From positions 8,830,234 to 8,894,233 of the forward strand of contig NW_019091362.1 of the NCBI RefSeq assembly GCF_001949145.1: DNA of 64,000 nucleotides. Direction: 5' to 3'. The notes beneath the pieces were generated by a model. The model was not told the origin of the DNA and searched no databases. It worked only from the letters and a program-made list of their open reading frames with translations. The stretch comes from Acanthaster planci (taxonomy: Eukaryota > Echinodermata > Asteroidea > Valvatida > Acanthasteridae). Shown one piece after another: positions 12,009 through 25,300 of the stretch; within the stretch, counting starts at the first letter, position 1; each line of letters begins with the position of its first letter. The position numbers and the translations under genes were made by a program.

Positions 12009-15000
12009 CTGGGTAAACAAGCAACAACAAAATTTTTTTTTTTTAATAAATTTTCACAAAATAACGCTGAGACAATACATGCAAACAATTGCTTCATGTC
12101 AACAGATCACTCAAAGTTCCTTTTAACTTCACAAACCGAACAACATCACTTTGTCAGACATGCACAGTTCTACTAGTTTCCCGGTTTGCAAAATTAAGAT
12201 CAATTCCCACCACGCAATGACTGACTATTCCATTGTTCCCGTGTGACACAGTGATGTACATGTACATGTAAATACACATTATGGGTTCGTCATCCATGAG
12301 GCTTTGGGGATAGTATCATTGGTAGCTGGCTGTGCAGTTTGAAAAAGTCAAGTCACAATTTACGCAAGCCTGTTTGTTTTTTCAATTCGCTGGAATTCTG
12401 ATATATGAAATAATTTTCTTTAAATTAGTAAATTCTTCATTACAAAATTAGCTTGTTACAATAGTTTCAGGCGTGGTTATTTTTATATTGACGTCGTCCG
12501 GAACTGGTCAAACCAATCCAGAACTAGAAAAAATGTCATCGTCGCTTATGTCGATCCCGTAATTGAAAGCTTAAATTCTGAAACCAACCAACCCAAGGGA
12601 ATAATTTTGGGAACAAGGAAAATGACTGTACCTGTTGAATCAAACTTTATTTCACTTGACTGGTTCCCATCCCCATTATATACATGTATCTGTTATTCAC
12701 AGTGAGAGAGAAGAAAATATCGTAGGGATGGAAACCAGTTTAATAATACTGCAGAGTACTACCAGTGGGTGGCACTTCAGACGAGAATCTGCACCGCAAA
12801 ATGATGGAAATAATATACCAGCAGAACCTATTCATACTCCTCAAACTGAGAAGAGAATTTATGCAGGTATTGTATAAAACAAATAAACCTTAACATGTTT
12901 CACATTCGTGCAATGGTAAGATTAATTTCATGAGGAGACAGAAAGGAGCATTTGAAAAGAAATTTCACTGAATGAAATTATTCTTATCAATGTGAAACAT
13001 TCATTAGCCTTAATGTCCCATCCTCCGACTTCAATATGATTTTACAAATAAATGTTTGCATGTATGATGTAGGCCTATTCACATAGGGATTAGGCCTTTT
13101 TGTATGCTAGCCAAAACTGTTCAAGTGCATTTAGGCCTACCAACAGTCATGGCAGTATAACAAACAAATCTAACATCTACATGTACCTGGCATGCCTGGA
13201 TACCCCCAGAACTGGCTGTGCCATCATGGCCGTGGGGTTAAATGTCCGCCCCACTCATCATGCTCATGCCCACAGACCTTGAACCCCACACTTTCTGAGG
13301 GTAGCCATACAACCTGGATTATCATTATCTGCAGTGTTACCATCAGGGATGGCCGCTGTGGTCACACGTTGCTACACGCGCGGAAACTTTGCGCTTGAAC
13401 ATCAACAATGTCATCATCACTCATCATGGGCCTAACGTTACGTCATAGTTTATGGTCCTTATTTTGGAAACGGTTACATGGTTAGTGGGAAAAGACTTGC
13501 ACGACGTCGGGCAGGAAAAACGTCTACACATAGTCTAGGCCACCAAAATTACAGCAATTAAAAATTATCAACAAACCTGCTTAATTACGAATTTCAATGT
13601 ATTCTCTGTCCACAGACACGACCATAATCATAACCGATGGAGCTACTGAAATGTGAGACCCTCGCCAAAGCTGTGTTTTGTGCTCTTCTTGAGGTTGTTT
13701 TTCACAAGTCTGGATCCCCAAAACAGAAATTATAGATATGTAGCAAAAGAGATGAGAAACTAGACCAGATAGATTGACAGCTTAGCGCCCTCAGTTTTCA
13801 CATTAAAAGAGTTCTAAAAAATACCACATACCCGTATTATTACACACTGCTAGCATGGAGGGATCGTCCATGGTACCGGGGCTTACACTTTCAAGGAAAT
13901 TTCCTTATTTTTTCAGGAAATTTCTTGCTATGAAAGATATGTTTTTGGAAATAAAAAATCTAGGGAAATTTGAAGGGAATTCCTCAAATCCAGGAAAATT
14001 CTTAGGGTATTATTAAATAGTTGGAAATTCTGCAATATTTTCCAAAAAATAATGGCAAATACTTGTTCCTGTTGCGTTTTCATTACGGACCCAAAAAAAG
14101 GTAGTTGTGGCTCTTAATGAAGCCATTTAATCTCTTTATTTTGTCTTTAAGCAGCTATACAAATGAAATAAGACACTACATGTCTATACTTTTTATACTT
14201 TTTAGAGGTATGCCCTAAAATTATATATTAAAAGAAAATAAATCAAAAATGAAATAAAATAAATGAGCAAGGGGCTGTGACCACCAAATCCCCAGGATCC
14301 GCACCTACTAAATATGGTTAAAATAAGGAAAAACTTAAATATTAAAAATGTCTAGAGTGAACTAAAAATAAATTCAAACAATATTACTTATTTGATGCAA
14401 CGTGAACAAAATGTAATTTTAAGCAAGTAAAAAAGCAACAATTAAAACTGAAGTAAAAGAAGTTTAATTATATTCATTAAAAATTAGCAATAAACTGAAA
14501 ATATTGAAAACTGAAATTAATAAATATTAAATAAAACAAACGTTAAATATAAAAACATATAAATATAAAAAAACTTCATTTTGACTAATCGTGTTATTGT
14601 ATGTGTATGGACGCTGAAATTTCCCAACATCCACAGAGGCAAACAGTCACACAAATCAAGGGGTCAATTGAGGGCCGATTCATTATAGAAATGATTTGAT
14701 GAAGTTACTAAATACATGTATTAAGGAAACCATTGTTTTGGAATCCTTCTCGGTCTTATTTGTTAATACGTACTGTGAAGTCCGATAATCCTTTTCCATC
14801 TTGTTAATATTGTTGACTGCCAAAGTCTGAGGCAAAAGTTAATTTGGATCTGGGGAAAAAAAAACAGGATTTAGAATTCCATAACTACCAGATTCGAAGA
14901 GGCAAACGATAGATCATTACTCATTGTCGAGTCTAAAATTGTGTTTCTACTTTTTATTTCTCTTCTTTTACCGGAGGGAAACACCTCTTTGTCTCCCCCT

Positions 15001-18000
15001 TCTGACGTCCATGTATAACTCTCTCCTACAGTTGTCTTTCCAGTACATGCATTCTTATCAAGCCATTTCTAAATGCACTATCAAAAGATTCTTTTCCCCA
15101 AAGTAAGACAAAAGTACATCAAACATAATACAAACTTGATGTTTATTTTCATACAGCGATGACGGTCCTTAAGTCTGGAACTCACTTCAGAATAATTTTT
15201 AAATCAGGTCTACGATCATACCTGATCTCTAGGAGGAAATTAGGCGATAATTAGACTCGGGGCACTGAGTCACAATATTGATTTCCCCAATACCTTTTGT
15301 TCTTCTAATTAGCCATTGGAGGTAAAGGGAATACATGGGCTGCATTGAGACCCTGCTATGCACCTTCTCCCTTCCCGGAGGTTGCTGAGTACAATGACAT
15401 TGGCATTGTCAGGGGTGAAGAAAGTTGCCCTTTATGGATCGAATATAGTGAGGGCATAGTGAGGGTCGACAAAGGACAGGAGACGGCTTTCTTGGAGTGG
15501 AACACCGGTACGGTTCACCTTGAGGTGTACCTTGGTACTGCCTGGTGGGGTAAGGCATGTGGAGAGTAGACCTCTTACGACTTTTGCGAGTAGCCGGTGA
15601 TTTTGAGGTCAAGTGGATCCCCATTTGAAAGGGATTTCTTCAAATCAAAACCATCCAAATGAAGAAATGATAAAGGAACTGTTAGTCAGGATGTGAAAAA
15701 AATTCATCTTTTAATAACAATATCTGTACTCAGAAGACTGTTCAACAGTGTTTATCAAACAAAGACACAAATAGTTGGACATACATAACAATCGAAGGCT
15801 GAAGTGAATTAATCTATTGCCTGCATTCTCAGCATGAATATAAATATAAATAACCAATTTTTATCAACACTTTCATATATATACAAATATCTTGGAAGCT
15901 AAGGCACATCTAAAGATGCAGACTTTTTTCCACACTAGAATAAATTTGTAAGAGCGTCAATAGTGGCATTGAGACGTGAACAATATGTAAATTGGGCAGG
16001 CATATATGACTCTTGCGTGGTACAGGTTTTCACATTCAGTATAAAAGAATGCCAACATTCTTACATGTATACAGATATATAGATCTTTGGTTCTGTGGAT
16101 CTGCAAAGTTCATTGGTAAACATGGGCATTCCTAAGGGGAAGGTGGGTACTTGCTTCATTGGGGAAACCTGGAAAATAAGGAGGAAAGCAATATAAATGA
16201 GAAGATGGAGACAAAACAGGATAAAAATCACCCACTTGCTTAAGAGGAAACTGGAAATTGATTCCTCCCAACTGTTGATGGTATACTGCATCAGATGGAT
16301 GCTGATGAGAGGGTCCCCACTGGACAAAGTACTTTGACCACCCCCTTGGAAAAAAAAAAATTGTGGAGACATGCCCATGTTGATAAATTAACCAATTGAT
16401 TACACTTATAAGTTGACATTCCTTAAAATGTTTAAATGTTTCAGCTTTCTCTTCATTTGTTTCTCTCAATGACACCTTTCTGCGCTCAAAACCGTTTTTC
16501 TGATTTTTCCTTTTAACTTTTTTTTTGCAGACTAGAACGCCGGAAAATCACATCCTCCCACAAACAAGTTTTAATACTTATTTTTAAAAAGTGCAAATAC
16601 TTATCAGGAAGCCATATGTCCTAAAAAAAAATCACCCAAATATGACGCCAAGCACAAAGAAATGAAATGGTTTATAAAGGGCAGTATCCCTGAATCTTGA
16701 TGAATACCGAACTAAATCTGGAGTAAATCCACATGAATTCCTCACACAGAATTTGGGATTTTAAAATCCTTTCATCATTCCTATTCCCAGGGGCTATCCA
16801 CGTCTGGAGAAGAGGTGAGGAAAATTTCTCCTCATCCCGCCCAAAATGTGATAGAATTCTAGAAATTACTCCTTTTTCATGTTGGAACTTACATTTCCCA
16901 ACTGGCAACATGTTAGCAGGGAGGCACCCTCCCCCCCAAGATGCCACTTCAATGAAAAACATAGGAAGACTGTTTTTTTCCTTTCATCAATACTGAACTT
17001 ACAATGTAGCTTGAAAATAAGAAAATGTGACTGGCTCTGTAAAGATGACCCTTGGGCTTATGTGTGACAAAGTGATTTTAAGTGATGCCCAAGGATAGAT
17101 GTTGATAAGGATTAAATTTCTGTATTTTTGAGCTCTGTTGCACATTCTATTCCCGAAATACAGTACAATTTAGAATTGATCTCTGGCAGATGTACGGAAT
17201 GGTCTGTTGCATACAGAGGCATAGCATGACTGAAGGGCCTTTTTGGCAGAGTGGGTCACAAATATACCTCGTGCTTTCGACATGCTGTTGTTTGTGGAGC
17301 TGCGTAAGTGATGTTATTTTGGGGGGTCTTTTAACATAAATCACTATGTGAATGGACAACATGACAAGTGGTTTGCCAAAGACAAAGGAATCACACGAAA
17401 AGACAGTGGCAAACCTTTGACATGCATATCCCAAGTATGAAATGAAATTGACCCAGATACTGTGGATTCTGTAAGTGGGAAATGAGCCTGCTTCAGATCA
17501 GTCAGGTTCTCTCATTCCCCTCAGATGCTGGAAGGGACATTGCTAAGATAAGGAGCCAAATACTGCAAAAATTACACACACAAAAGTGAGCCTCACAAAT
17601 CAAAAAACGACTAAGCACATCCAGTGAACATAAATATTGCGAGTCCAAAAAAAAAAGGAAAAAAAAAACAGACAAAAGTTCAAGCATTTAAAAATCAGAG
17701 GCCAGGGTAAAATAGTGTGAGACACAAAAGGAATGAATACAGAACAATTGGGAAGACTTCCTGGATATGTGTATGTGAGATTTGAAGTTAGATGAGGCCA
17801 GTTTCTTTGGAAGAAGAAATAACATCATATCAAGATTTCAACTTAGATTAGAGCAACACAACACACAGTTGGCCAGCCATTTATGTTGAGTTGGGAAAAA
17901 GTACAAATGACATAATGTCATAAATTCGCTTGTAAACTGGTATAAGTTGAAGCATGCAGACCATCTGAATTCGTAGATGTGAGTCGCCATCTACACAGAA

Positions 18001-19118
18001 ATCTTGTGACAGTAACACACCCCTCAAGATCAACAACCTTGCAAAAAATACCACCCACATGCTAACACTACTTTTAAAAAGTTAATGAAGTAGCCAAAAA
18101 GATCTTCCGCGAGATTCTATCCAAATGCACTTTCGAATTGCAGTTTAAGAAAACGGGGACAGGTCTGATGAAAAAAAAATATGTACTTGATGTACATGTA
18201 AGTTGCCTATAGGCACACTGTGCAAGAGTTATGAACTCCCTGTCAACGACCTGGTTTGACTCCTTATTACCTTATGAATGTTGAATGTTTAAAACTGCTC
18301 TGGCCAAAGCCAGAGGTATATTTCTCCTTTTGTGTAGCTGGTGATAAGGATGGGGGTGCAGGTAGCTTGGAAATACCACCCAGTCTCAACTCACTGTGTG
18401 CATCCAAATGCTCACAAGGTGGGATATACCTTCATCTTCCCAGAATGGAATGAATGCCACTTGCTGAAAGAAATGTCTGCTCATGGGATAAGTCCAGCAG
18501 GCCACGACTGTAACAGTGTACACAGAGCCAGACAACCAGATGGCAGGATACATGTGAGGCATTTATCTTCCCTGTGAACATTCCCTTTCAGTACTTATTG
18601 ATGTGCTGATTCGCTGAGGCAAGCAACTCCCATGTCATCACAGGAATTAACTGCCAAAACCTGCAACTCCAAATGGCAAGGTTGCATAGCCTGGGAACTG
18701 CTGCTTTAAACATCCTGATTCCCTCAACGACGTTCTCTCTGGGGACGGACGTGGACTATTCAAAGATGGGATTTGTGCCGAGATCCCAACGGCAACAGGC
18801 CCATTCTTACACTTCGCTACACCACCGTGCTCGATTAAAACAAGATATTTGTCAAGCACTTCTGCAGGAAAGTTGAAAATTCTCCCAATTACGACAGAGA
18901 TATTGTGTGCCTTAAAAAATGAACAAATACTTCAATGAAGTTTTTACGCACACACAGCACCAGCTTCCTAGTTTCCAAAATGCCTACACTATTTGTGCTG
19001 AAACTTAACATTTTTATGGATGGCCTTTCTGGAAAAAAATACCTTAAGGCCACCAATGGTATGGTAAATACATAAACATCTGCATATAGAAGCCATCTGA
19101 ATGGAGGTAGTGTGCATA
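12009..19118. other. Intergenic: GAS2 5' region and IRAG-like 3' UTR
   Basis: No coding exon recognised. It must contain the upstream GAS2 exon(s) and promoter and, at its right end, the 3' UTR of the IRAG-like gene, but neither can be placed. 13900-14600 is very AT-rich. 15300-15620 is GC-richer, with short ORFs on both strands and no recognised domain. Confidence 0.55.
13320..13470 (-). promoter_or_regulatory. Candidate GAS2 promoter region
   Basis: A small CpG-richer patch (ACACGCGCGGAAAC and GCGC steps) with a TGACGT CRE-like core, about 1.4 kb upstream of the first GAS2 coding exon. It is suggestive only, because no first exon or donor could be tied to it. Confidence 0.22.
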
Positions 19119-19377
19119 CTATTTTGGAGGTGGGGTGTGGTGTCTCAGGTCTGTGTAAGGCCACAGCAGGTCCTTCAATGTTCTCCAGGGTGAGTAGGAG
19201 ACGGGCCTTCCTTGGAGACAGGTTTCCAGAGGCACCATGGTGACGAACAAGTACACCAGAGCAAACAGGAAGACGGATACGGTGAGAATAAGACGGGTGA
19301 TGCGGGTGGCGCGTGGCCAGCGCTGACATATTTCTTGCAACTGCCGAAGGATTTTGTTGTTGCTCTTTTCGGCTTGA
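19119..19377 (-). CDS. IRAG-like last exon: transmembrane helix and KASH-like tail
   Basis: The acceptor CCCAAACAG follows a long T tract; TAG is at 19119-19121. An amphipathic stretch (ILRQLQEICQRWPRATRITR) leads into the hydrophobic helix LILTVSVFLFALVYLFVTMV. A luminal tail with one Cys follows, ending WPYTDLRHHTPPPK. KASH peptides end in PPPX and insert into SUN trimers, so this tail fits a LINC-complex protein. Confidence 0.9.
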
Positions 19378-22300
19378 CTGTTTGGGAGGATCAGGCCAAA
19401 TGTATAAAAAAAAAAAAAAAGTAAAGTCAGCTTTGATTTACCAATTTCACAAAAAGAAAATGTCTCTCAAAAGACTGTGCAAAATATAATAGATCACACA
19501 GGTTATACTCGACTGCCTTTCTCCCAAACCCAGCATCTTTGCTGGGCTACTCACAAGTCTTTCTACCAAACCACACATCTTTGTCTGGCTACTCACGAGT
19601 CCTTCTCCCGAACCACCCATCTTTGCCAGGCTACTCACATGTCCTTCTCTGTCTCCTCCCGTTCCTGTTCTTCCTCAGCATGGTCAATAAGTTCCTCTAG
19701 GCTCTCACAGAAGGCCTTCTGTTGCTCCCTCAGCTCTGCCAGCTCGTGGGTGACCTGGGTCCTGATTCCTTGTTCATACCTTGGAGGGAATGAAGTGAAA
19801 GACACTATTATCTCAGCAATTTCAAAGTGCTTTAAAATTACTGTCTCGTTCATCAGGCAAGACCATTAACTAGCCAAGCAAAGTCTCTGCCCTCACAGGC
19901 ACCCATTAACCACTTCCTGCCGGGGATTCCGGATCCGGACACGTATGCTTTATATGCGTGGCTGGGGTCTCTGAACTCAGACAAAGGCAACAGCGCCTTG
20001 TAACAAAAGACCGTACTTGGAACAAAAGATCGGGCTGTTGGGCATTACCGACATTTTTTCACTATCAAAAGTGGAGATAATCCAGCCTTGTTTTGAAACA
20101 GTATACCACGGTTTTGGGCATTTAGAGTGAGCGGATTATCACCAGGGACAAAAGCGCTCCACCTCCGCAGAGATGACCCACACAGCACCGCTGCATGCTA
20201 ATCTGGCCCTTATTGAGAAGAGGTCAGCAGCGCACTGAGCCAGGTTCGTGAACAAAAGAATATTACGTAACACCACAAAATCTGGGCTCTTTTTTACAAG
20301 GCGGCAGGCCTGGCTGAAATACTCCAGCGTCAATAGCTGTTGTCTGTCAGGCTAGAATGGACACCAGAGAGTCCTTCACGTGTTTGTAAGTGTCCAGTAA
20401 ATGAAGACAGGAATTTTTAAAGAATTTTGAAAACAGAAAAAAATGATAATTGTCCCTGACCAGCATCATCTACATTGATAACTGCCCCCGGCAGCAAGTG
20501 GTTAAAAGTAATGATGGTGAGAGGCAATTCAGCGTAAAGTGACCTGTCCAAGATATTACCAGATGCTGGATTCGAATCCCCAACCCTGTGATCGGGAGTC
20601 ATAACCCCTACCAACAAGGCGACACGCACCCATGTACTGATGAAATCAGTGTGATCAGAAACAGACAGCAAACTCAAAGGATGTTTCCACAGTATAAGGA
20701 CATAAACCTGAAAGTCCATTTACACTGCACAGCAATCGTCTTGAGATGAAAAAACCACACCCGGTGCTAGACACAGACTTGATAACGTGAGTGTTAACCT
20801 TACAGACAATACAGGCACAGTGCTGTACTTTGGATTGGTCCTTCATTTCAATATCGATGCCAGAGCATAAAAAAATTTTGAGTTTGTCCCTGGCTCACCC
20901 CTTGTGGAAGACGTCGTCCTCCTTGATGTTCTTGGTGTCACCGCCGCTGCTGCTGTCTGCCTTGGCCAGGCCCTTCTTGACTGCCTCCTGGTCCAACATC
21001 TTGGGGAAGGTGGAGACCATGGGCGTGGCAGGGAGAGACACGGCATCCCTGCTGTTGGGGCTCGGCAGTGGGCTGGATGGACTCAGTCTGCATGCAGTGG
21101 GAAACGTAGGGGTGGGGAGCGGCAATCAAGAGACACAAATCACAAGGCATAAAGCAAATGCCAGAGATTTGAACCACAAGGAATTAGGAGAAAAATGTGC
21201 CCATGCCTTTTGCCGTGCTTATTGCTTTGGTCTTCATAAAACACACCAAACCTCTGTTGGTGTAAAATCATGCACTAAGCAGCGCTGTGAAATTGAGCCC
21301 TGGAATGCATGACCTGAAACTTGTTTGAACAGTACCATCATGCCACATGATCGTGGCCACTTTGAAAGTCGGCAGCAAAGCGGCATCCTGTTGACAGCAA
21401 TGCAACAAAGCATGGTGTGAATTACAGAACTGGAAAAAACAATCATCAAACCAGTTTTGGAACTCCAATATTTGTCACTCATCACGATTCACAAAACACC
21501 TCATGCAATGTCAGCAAGTATGCTTTAAACGTAACTCTACCTGAACTCCACCTATGCTCAGCCCAAAAAGGATTCTATGTATTTTACAATGCACCGGGGT
21601 GGAAGGCTAAGGTTGATGTCTCTAACTTAAAGGTAAAAACCTTCCAGTCATCAAACGACTCACAAAGATGCTTATGTTCGACTGAAAAACCCTGACATTT
21701 TCTAGGACAAGACTCATGGCGAGGATGGGCTTACGATGGGGCCGAGATTGTTCCATCAAGCAATGTGTGCCTCGTGGGGCTATCATCACTGGCTCGTCGA
21801 CTGACCACCACTGAGCTGTCGGTCCGTGTCAATGGGGTGTGTCTGCTGATGGTACCTGAGCTAAGGCTTCCTGTGAGCCTGGCCTTAGCCTCCTGTAAAG
21901 AAAGTGGACGTGGCTTGAAAACACTTGTGCCCAAAGAGACAATTTAACTAATCAACTCTGACAATGATAAGTTGAACTTGCAGTCTTAGTTTCATACTGT
22001 GTACTTCTTGTCTTGTCTTCAATCACCATCGAAGCATTTACTAACATGGAGGTGCCAATCGTGGTATTACGGTAACAACTGGGCAAAGACACAACATCCT
22101 TGCCTGACAACTCCAAAACTAGAATAGAAAGGAATCTGTTTATAGAAAGTTTCACAATATGATGTAACACTCAAAATGTTTTCTTTTTGGGGTAGCAGCA
22201 GACTGATTGAATGCAACAGTTATGAATAAAATAATAGTTGCGTTCTGAATTTTATGAAAGACAAAGCACGTTTATCACTTCTACATTTTTCTCTAAAAAC

Positions 22301-25300
22301 CCCTTTAAAAATGAGAACTAAAGCAGTATGTCCAAACAATTAGACCAACTCCTCCTGGACTGAAAGATAAAAACCTCCCTACCAGGCACATTAAACCATT
22401 CGGTTAGTATCACAAGCCACTTGATTCAGGGCCAGTTCACACATCCCATCAATACATACATGAATGCCGATGGGTTTTACAAAGTTGCCTGCAAGTGTTT
22501 TGTACCAAGGCAAGATTTCACCATCCCTAACGGGTATCGGCTCAAGGCAGGTTCCCCGCAAAAAAATCCTGCGGCACATGTGGAGTGAATGCAAAGCATG
22601 AGCCTGGCCCCGCAGAAAGTGTGGTACTAACCTTGAAGTCCTCGGTATTCAGGGAACTACTGAGTTGCACAGAAGTCCGTCTCACCCCACCGGCCAAACG
22701 GGACTGTGTACACAAGGACAGGAAAACATTAGCATGGGGGGCGGGAGGCAATGGGTGGATAGCCTGAACGAGCTGACAAAGCAGAGCATGCATGTTCTGT
22801 TTAGCGTACACAGACATTTGACGGATTTGCACAGTTAAACTACTGATCCCCATGCTCGTAACCATGACATTAGGCAAAGCAATCAACTTTCGACACAATT
22901 TGGACCAAATAGAATGTCTTTATTCGGACCAACTAAGAAAGCCACACAACGGTTCAAAGAGTCTGTGTAGACGTCATGAAAGCCAACAGAGTGCGTTGCT
23001 TACGTTCAAGGATCTGATTGGTCGAACTGATTTGGTAGCAACGTCAAAAGGTACAAATGGCCACAATGGACAGTTTGCCAATTTTTTAAAAAGTAATTCT
23101 TAGAGAAGAAATACAGATTTCTCGAAGAATACCAACAGTTCTTTCCATGGTGGTTTGGAAGATATCAAGAAGTTGCAAAGCTTCTTATTTTTACATTTTA
23201 TGTAAAAAAATTAAAATGCAACATGCCGAACAGCATACCCACAGCTTTATGCTCAATGAGTTGAAAAATATGCAAAATAACACTGAAGCCCTTTTAAGTA
23301 TCCAAAATACACAACCGTCACAGAAATTTTGCCTTTGTTCATGAGGGGATGGGGGACGGTGGAAAGCAAACACCCAAACATCAGTCTACAGCAAGAGTGT
23401 GAGGCACGCAGGTGGGTAGCACCAGGATTGTGAAACCAAGGTAATCTCAGAGCTGACTTTGATGGGTATCATGCTTTTGCGGGTAATCACATGGCAGCAT
23501 CAATACGAAATTGTCCAATGCAATGCATTCAGTAAACGTATACAGGAATAAGCATACACACACACACGTATGCATATATGTACCAGCATACCCAAGAGTA
23601 ACCACACCACACAGTGACTGAGAGGCATCTGCAGTTCACCCTAAAATGAGGCATGCTTCTAGAAGGCTCTAGGGGGCTTTGGACACCAAAACTCCAGGCA
23701 TGTATTATAAAATGGACCATTTTATTTTCATTTCAATAAAATCGGCTGTAATTTAGTGAAGTTTCCCCAAGTTCTGTTTGACTTTCCAAAATAACATTCC
23801 ACATCTTTGATTCCCTTCCCCTTTTCCCAAACTGTTTGGGAAAATCGAAATAATACAAACAAAATTGTCCAAATGGGCCCTTCAAAATGTTGGAACAGTT
23901 TACAGCCCCCCCTGCTGTGCCCCTCCTGAACGACACATGCTGAGCACAAAGAGGGCCTTAAAAGAACCAATAAAAAGGACAGATGAGGCAACATGAATCC
24001 CAGCCACAGACTACTGAGACAAAACGTGCACTCCTCTTGAAGGAGTGGCCATCAGTGGGTGAGGCAAGCATGCAACCAGGCCGATTCATCCTTACCCCTT
24101 GGCCCAGGCTTATGCCAGAGGGCTCCGTTTGCGAGCGCGAGTGATGACCGCCAAACGAGAGTGGCTAGTGAGTGGAGAAAGCACGTTCATCAAGGGTCAT
24201 AGTTAGTAACAGTTAGCAGGTAAGGGAGGTGGGCGAGGAAAGGATCAAGACAGAGAAAGCCAGTAAGGGAGAAGGGAAAAAAAGGAATGAGTGAGAACAG
24301 CACAGGAAATGTGGATAAAAAAATTAAGAGGAGCAAAACAAACCGTAAAGAGGAAGAAGAGATAAATGGGAGAACAGGGAAATAATAGAACAGGTAAGTG
24401 GAAAGGGGCAAGGAAGAAAAAGGAAAATAAACATACATGTATTTGGTATGACTGTCATTCAAGACTTTGCTAGCTTGCAGCAGACACACCATTTCTTCCT
24501 TACTGCTGGCACGTCAAACAAGTTGACACCCAAAACAATTGATTTCAGTGAGAACAGAGAAAAGGTTAGTTTTGCTGGCACCTCCCTATCTCGATGGGTC
24601 CAACCAGGTTGCAATCAAATGAAAAGTTGAGCAGACATAAATTTTGAAAGCTTGTCTGCTTACAGTCTGTGCCAAAAATTGTAAGATGAAAACTCGGTTC
24701 TGCTATTTACACAGAAAAGAACTTCAAATCAAAGGCCTCTGAACAATTTTTCTTCAAACTGAATGTGATTACAAAAAAAAACAGTTTTTTTACATAAATA
24801 AAAAAAAAGAAGTGGAACAAATGACTTATTTGGATTGGTAACAAGAGTACACTAGAGTAAAAGACACAAGGTTAGCTCTGCAAATAAAAAAATGGAAAGA
24901 AAAATCACCACTGCGTATAAATCACCTCATACAATTACATTATAAGCCACTGTTTAAAATTAAGCAACACTGCATTTGCATATATTGCTTATAGCAGGAA
25001 GAAAAACCAGACAGACAAACACCTAAAACAAGACACCAACAAACAAGAAGGAGAGGGCAAGACAAAACAGTGGATCAACAAGCACGTTCTGGAAGACCCG
25101 ACAACAGAGAGGCAGAACCAACTCCTACAAACCACAAAGAACCCTTGCGATGTCATTCCTGGTATATATACTGTGTGCTGTTAGTTAAAGAGTGTTACCA
25201 TAATTGCAGATATTTGGGCAGGGCATGCTGGTTACTGTGCACTAACTTCACCTGTGAACCATACGAGGAGCTAAGCAAGCCAGATCCAACCACCGTAGCC

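Noticed and set aside
12635-12877. Plus-strand 80-codon ORF
   Set aside because: AT-rich, no homology recognised, no promoter or splice context.
15345-15624. ORFs on both strands in a GC-richer patch
   Set aside because: No domain, start context or splice signals; likely chance in higher-GC DNA.
19477-19869. Plus-strand ORF of 130 codons with repeats
   Set aside because: It is antisense to the IRAG-like exon at 19639 and its repeats are the tandem donor copies.
20791-21312. Plus-strand ORF of 173 codons
   Set aside because: It overlaps the complementary strand of the exon at 20899, whose frame, phases and splice sites are convincing; the ORF shows no domain.
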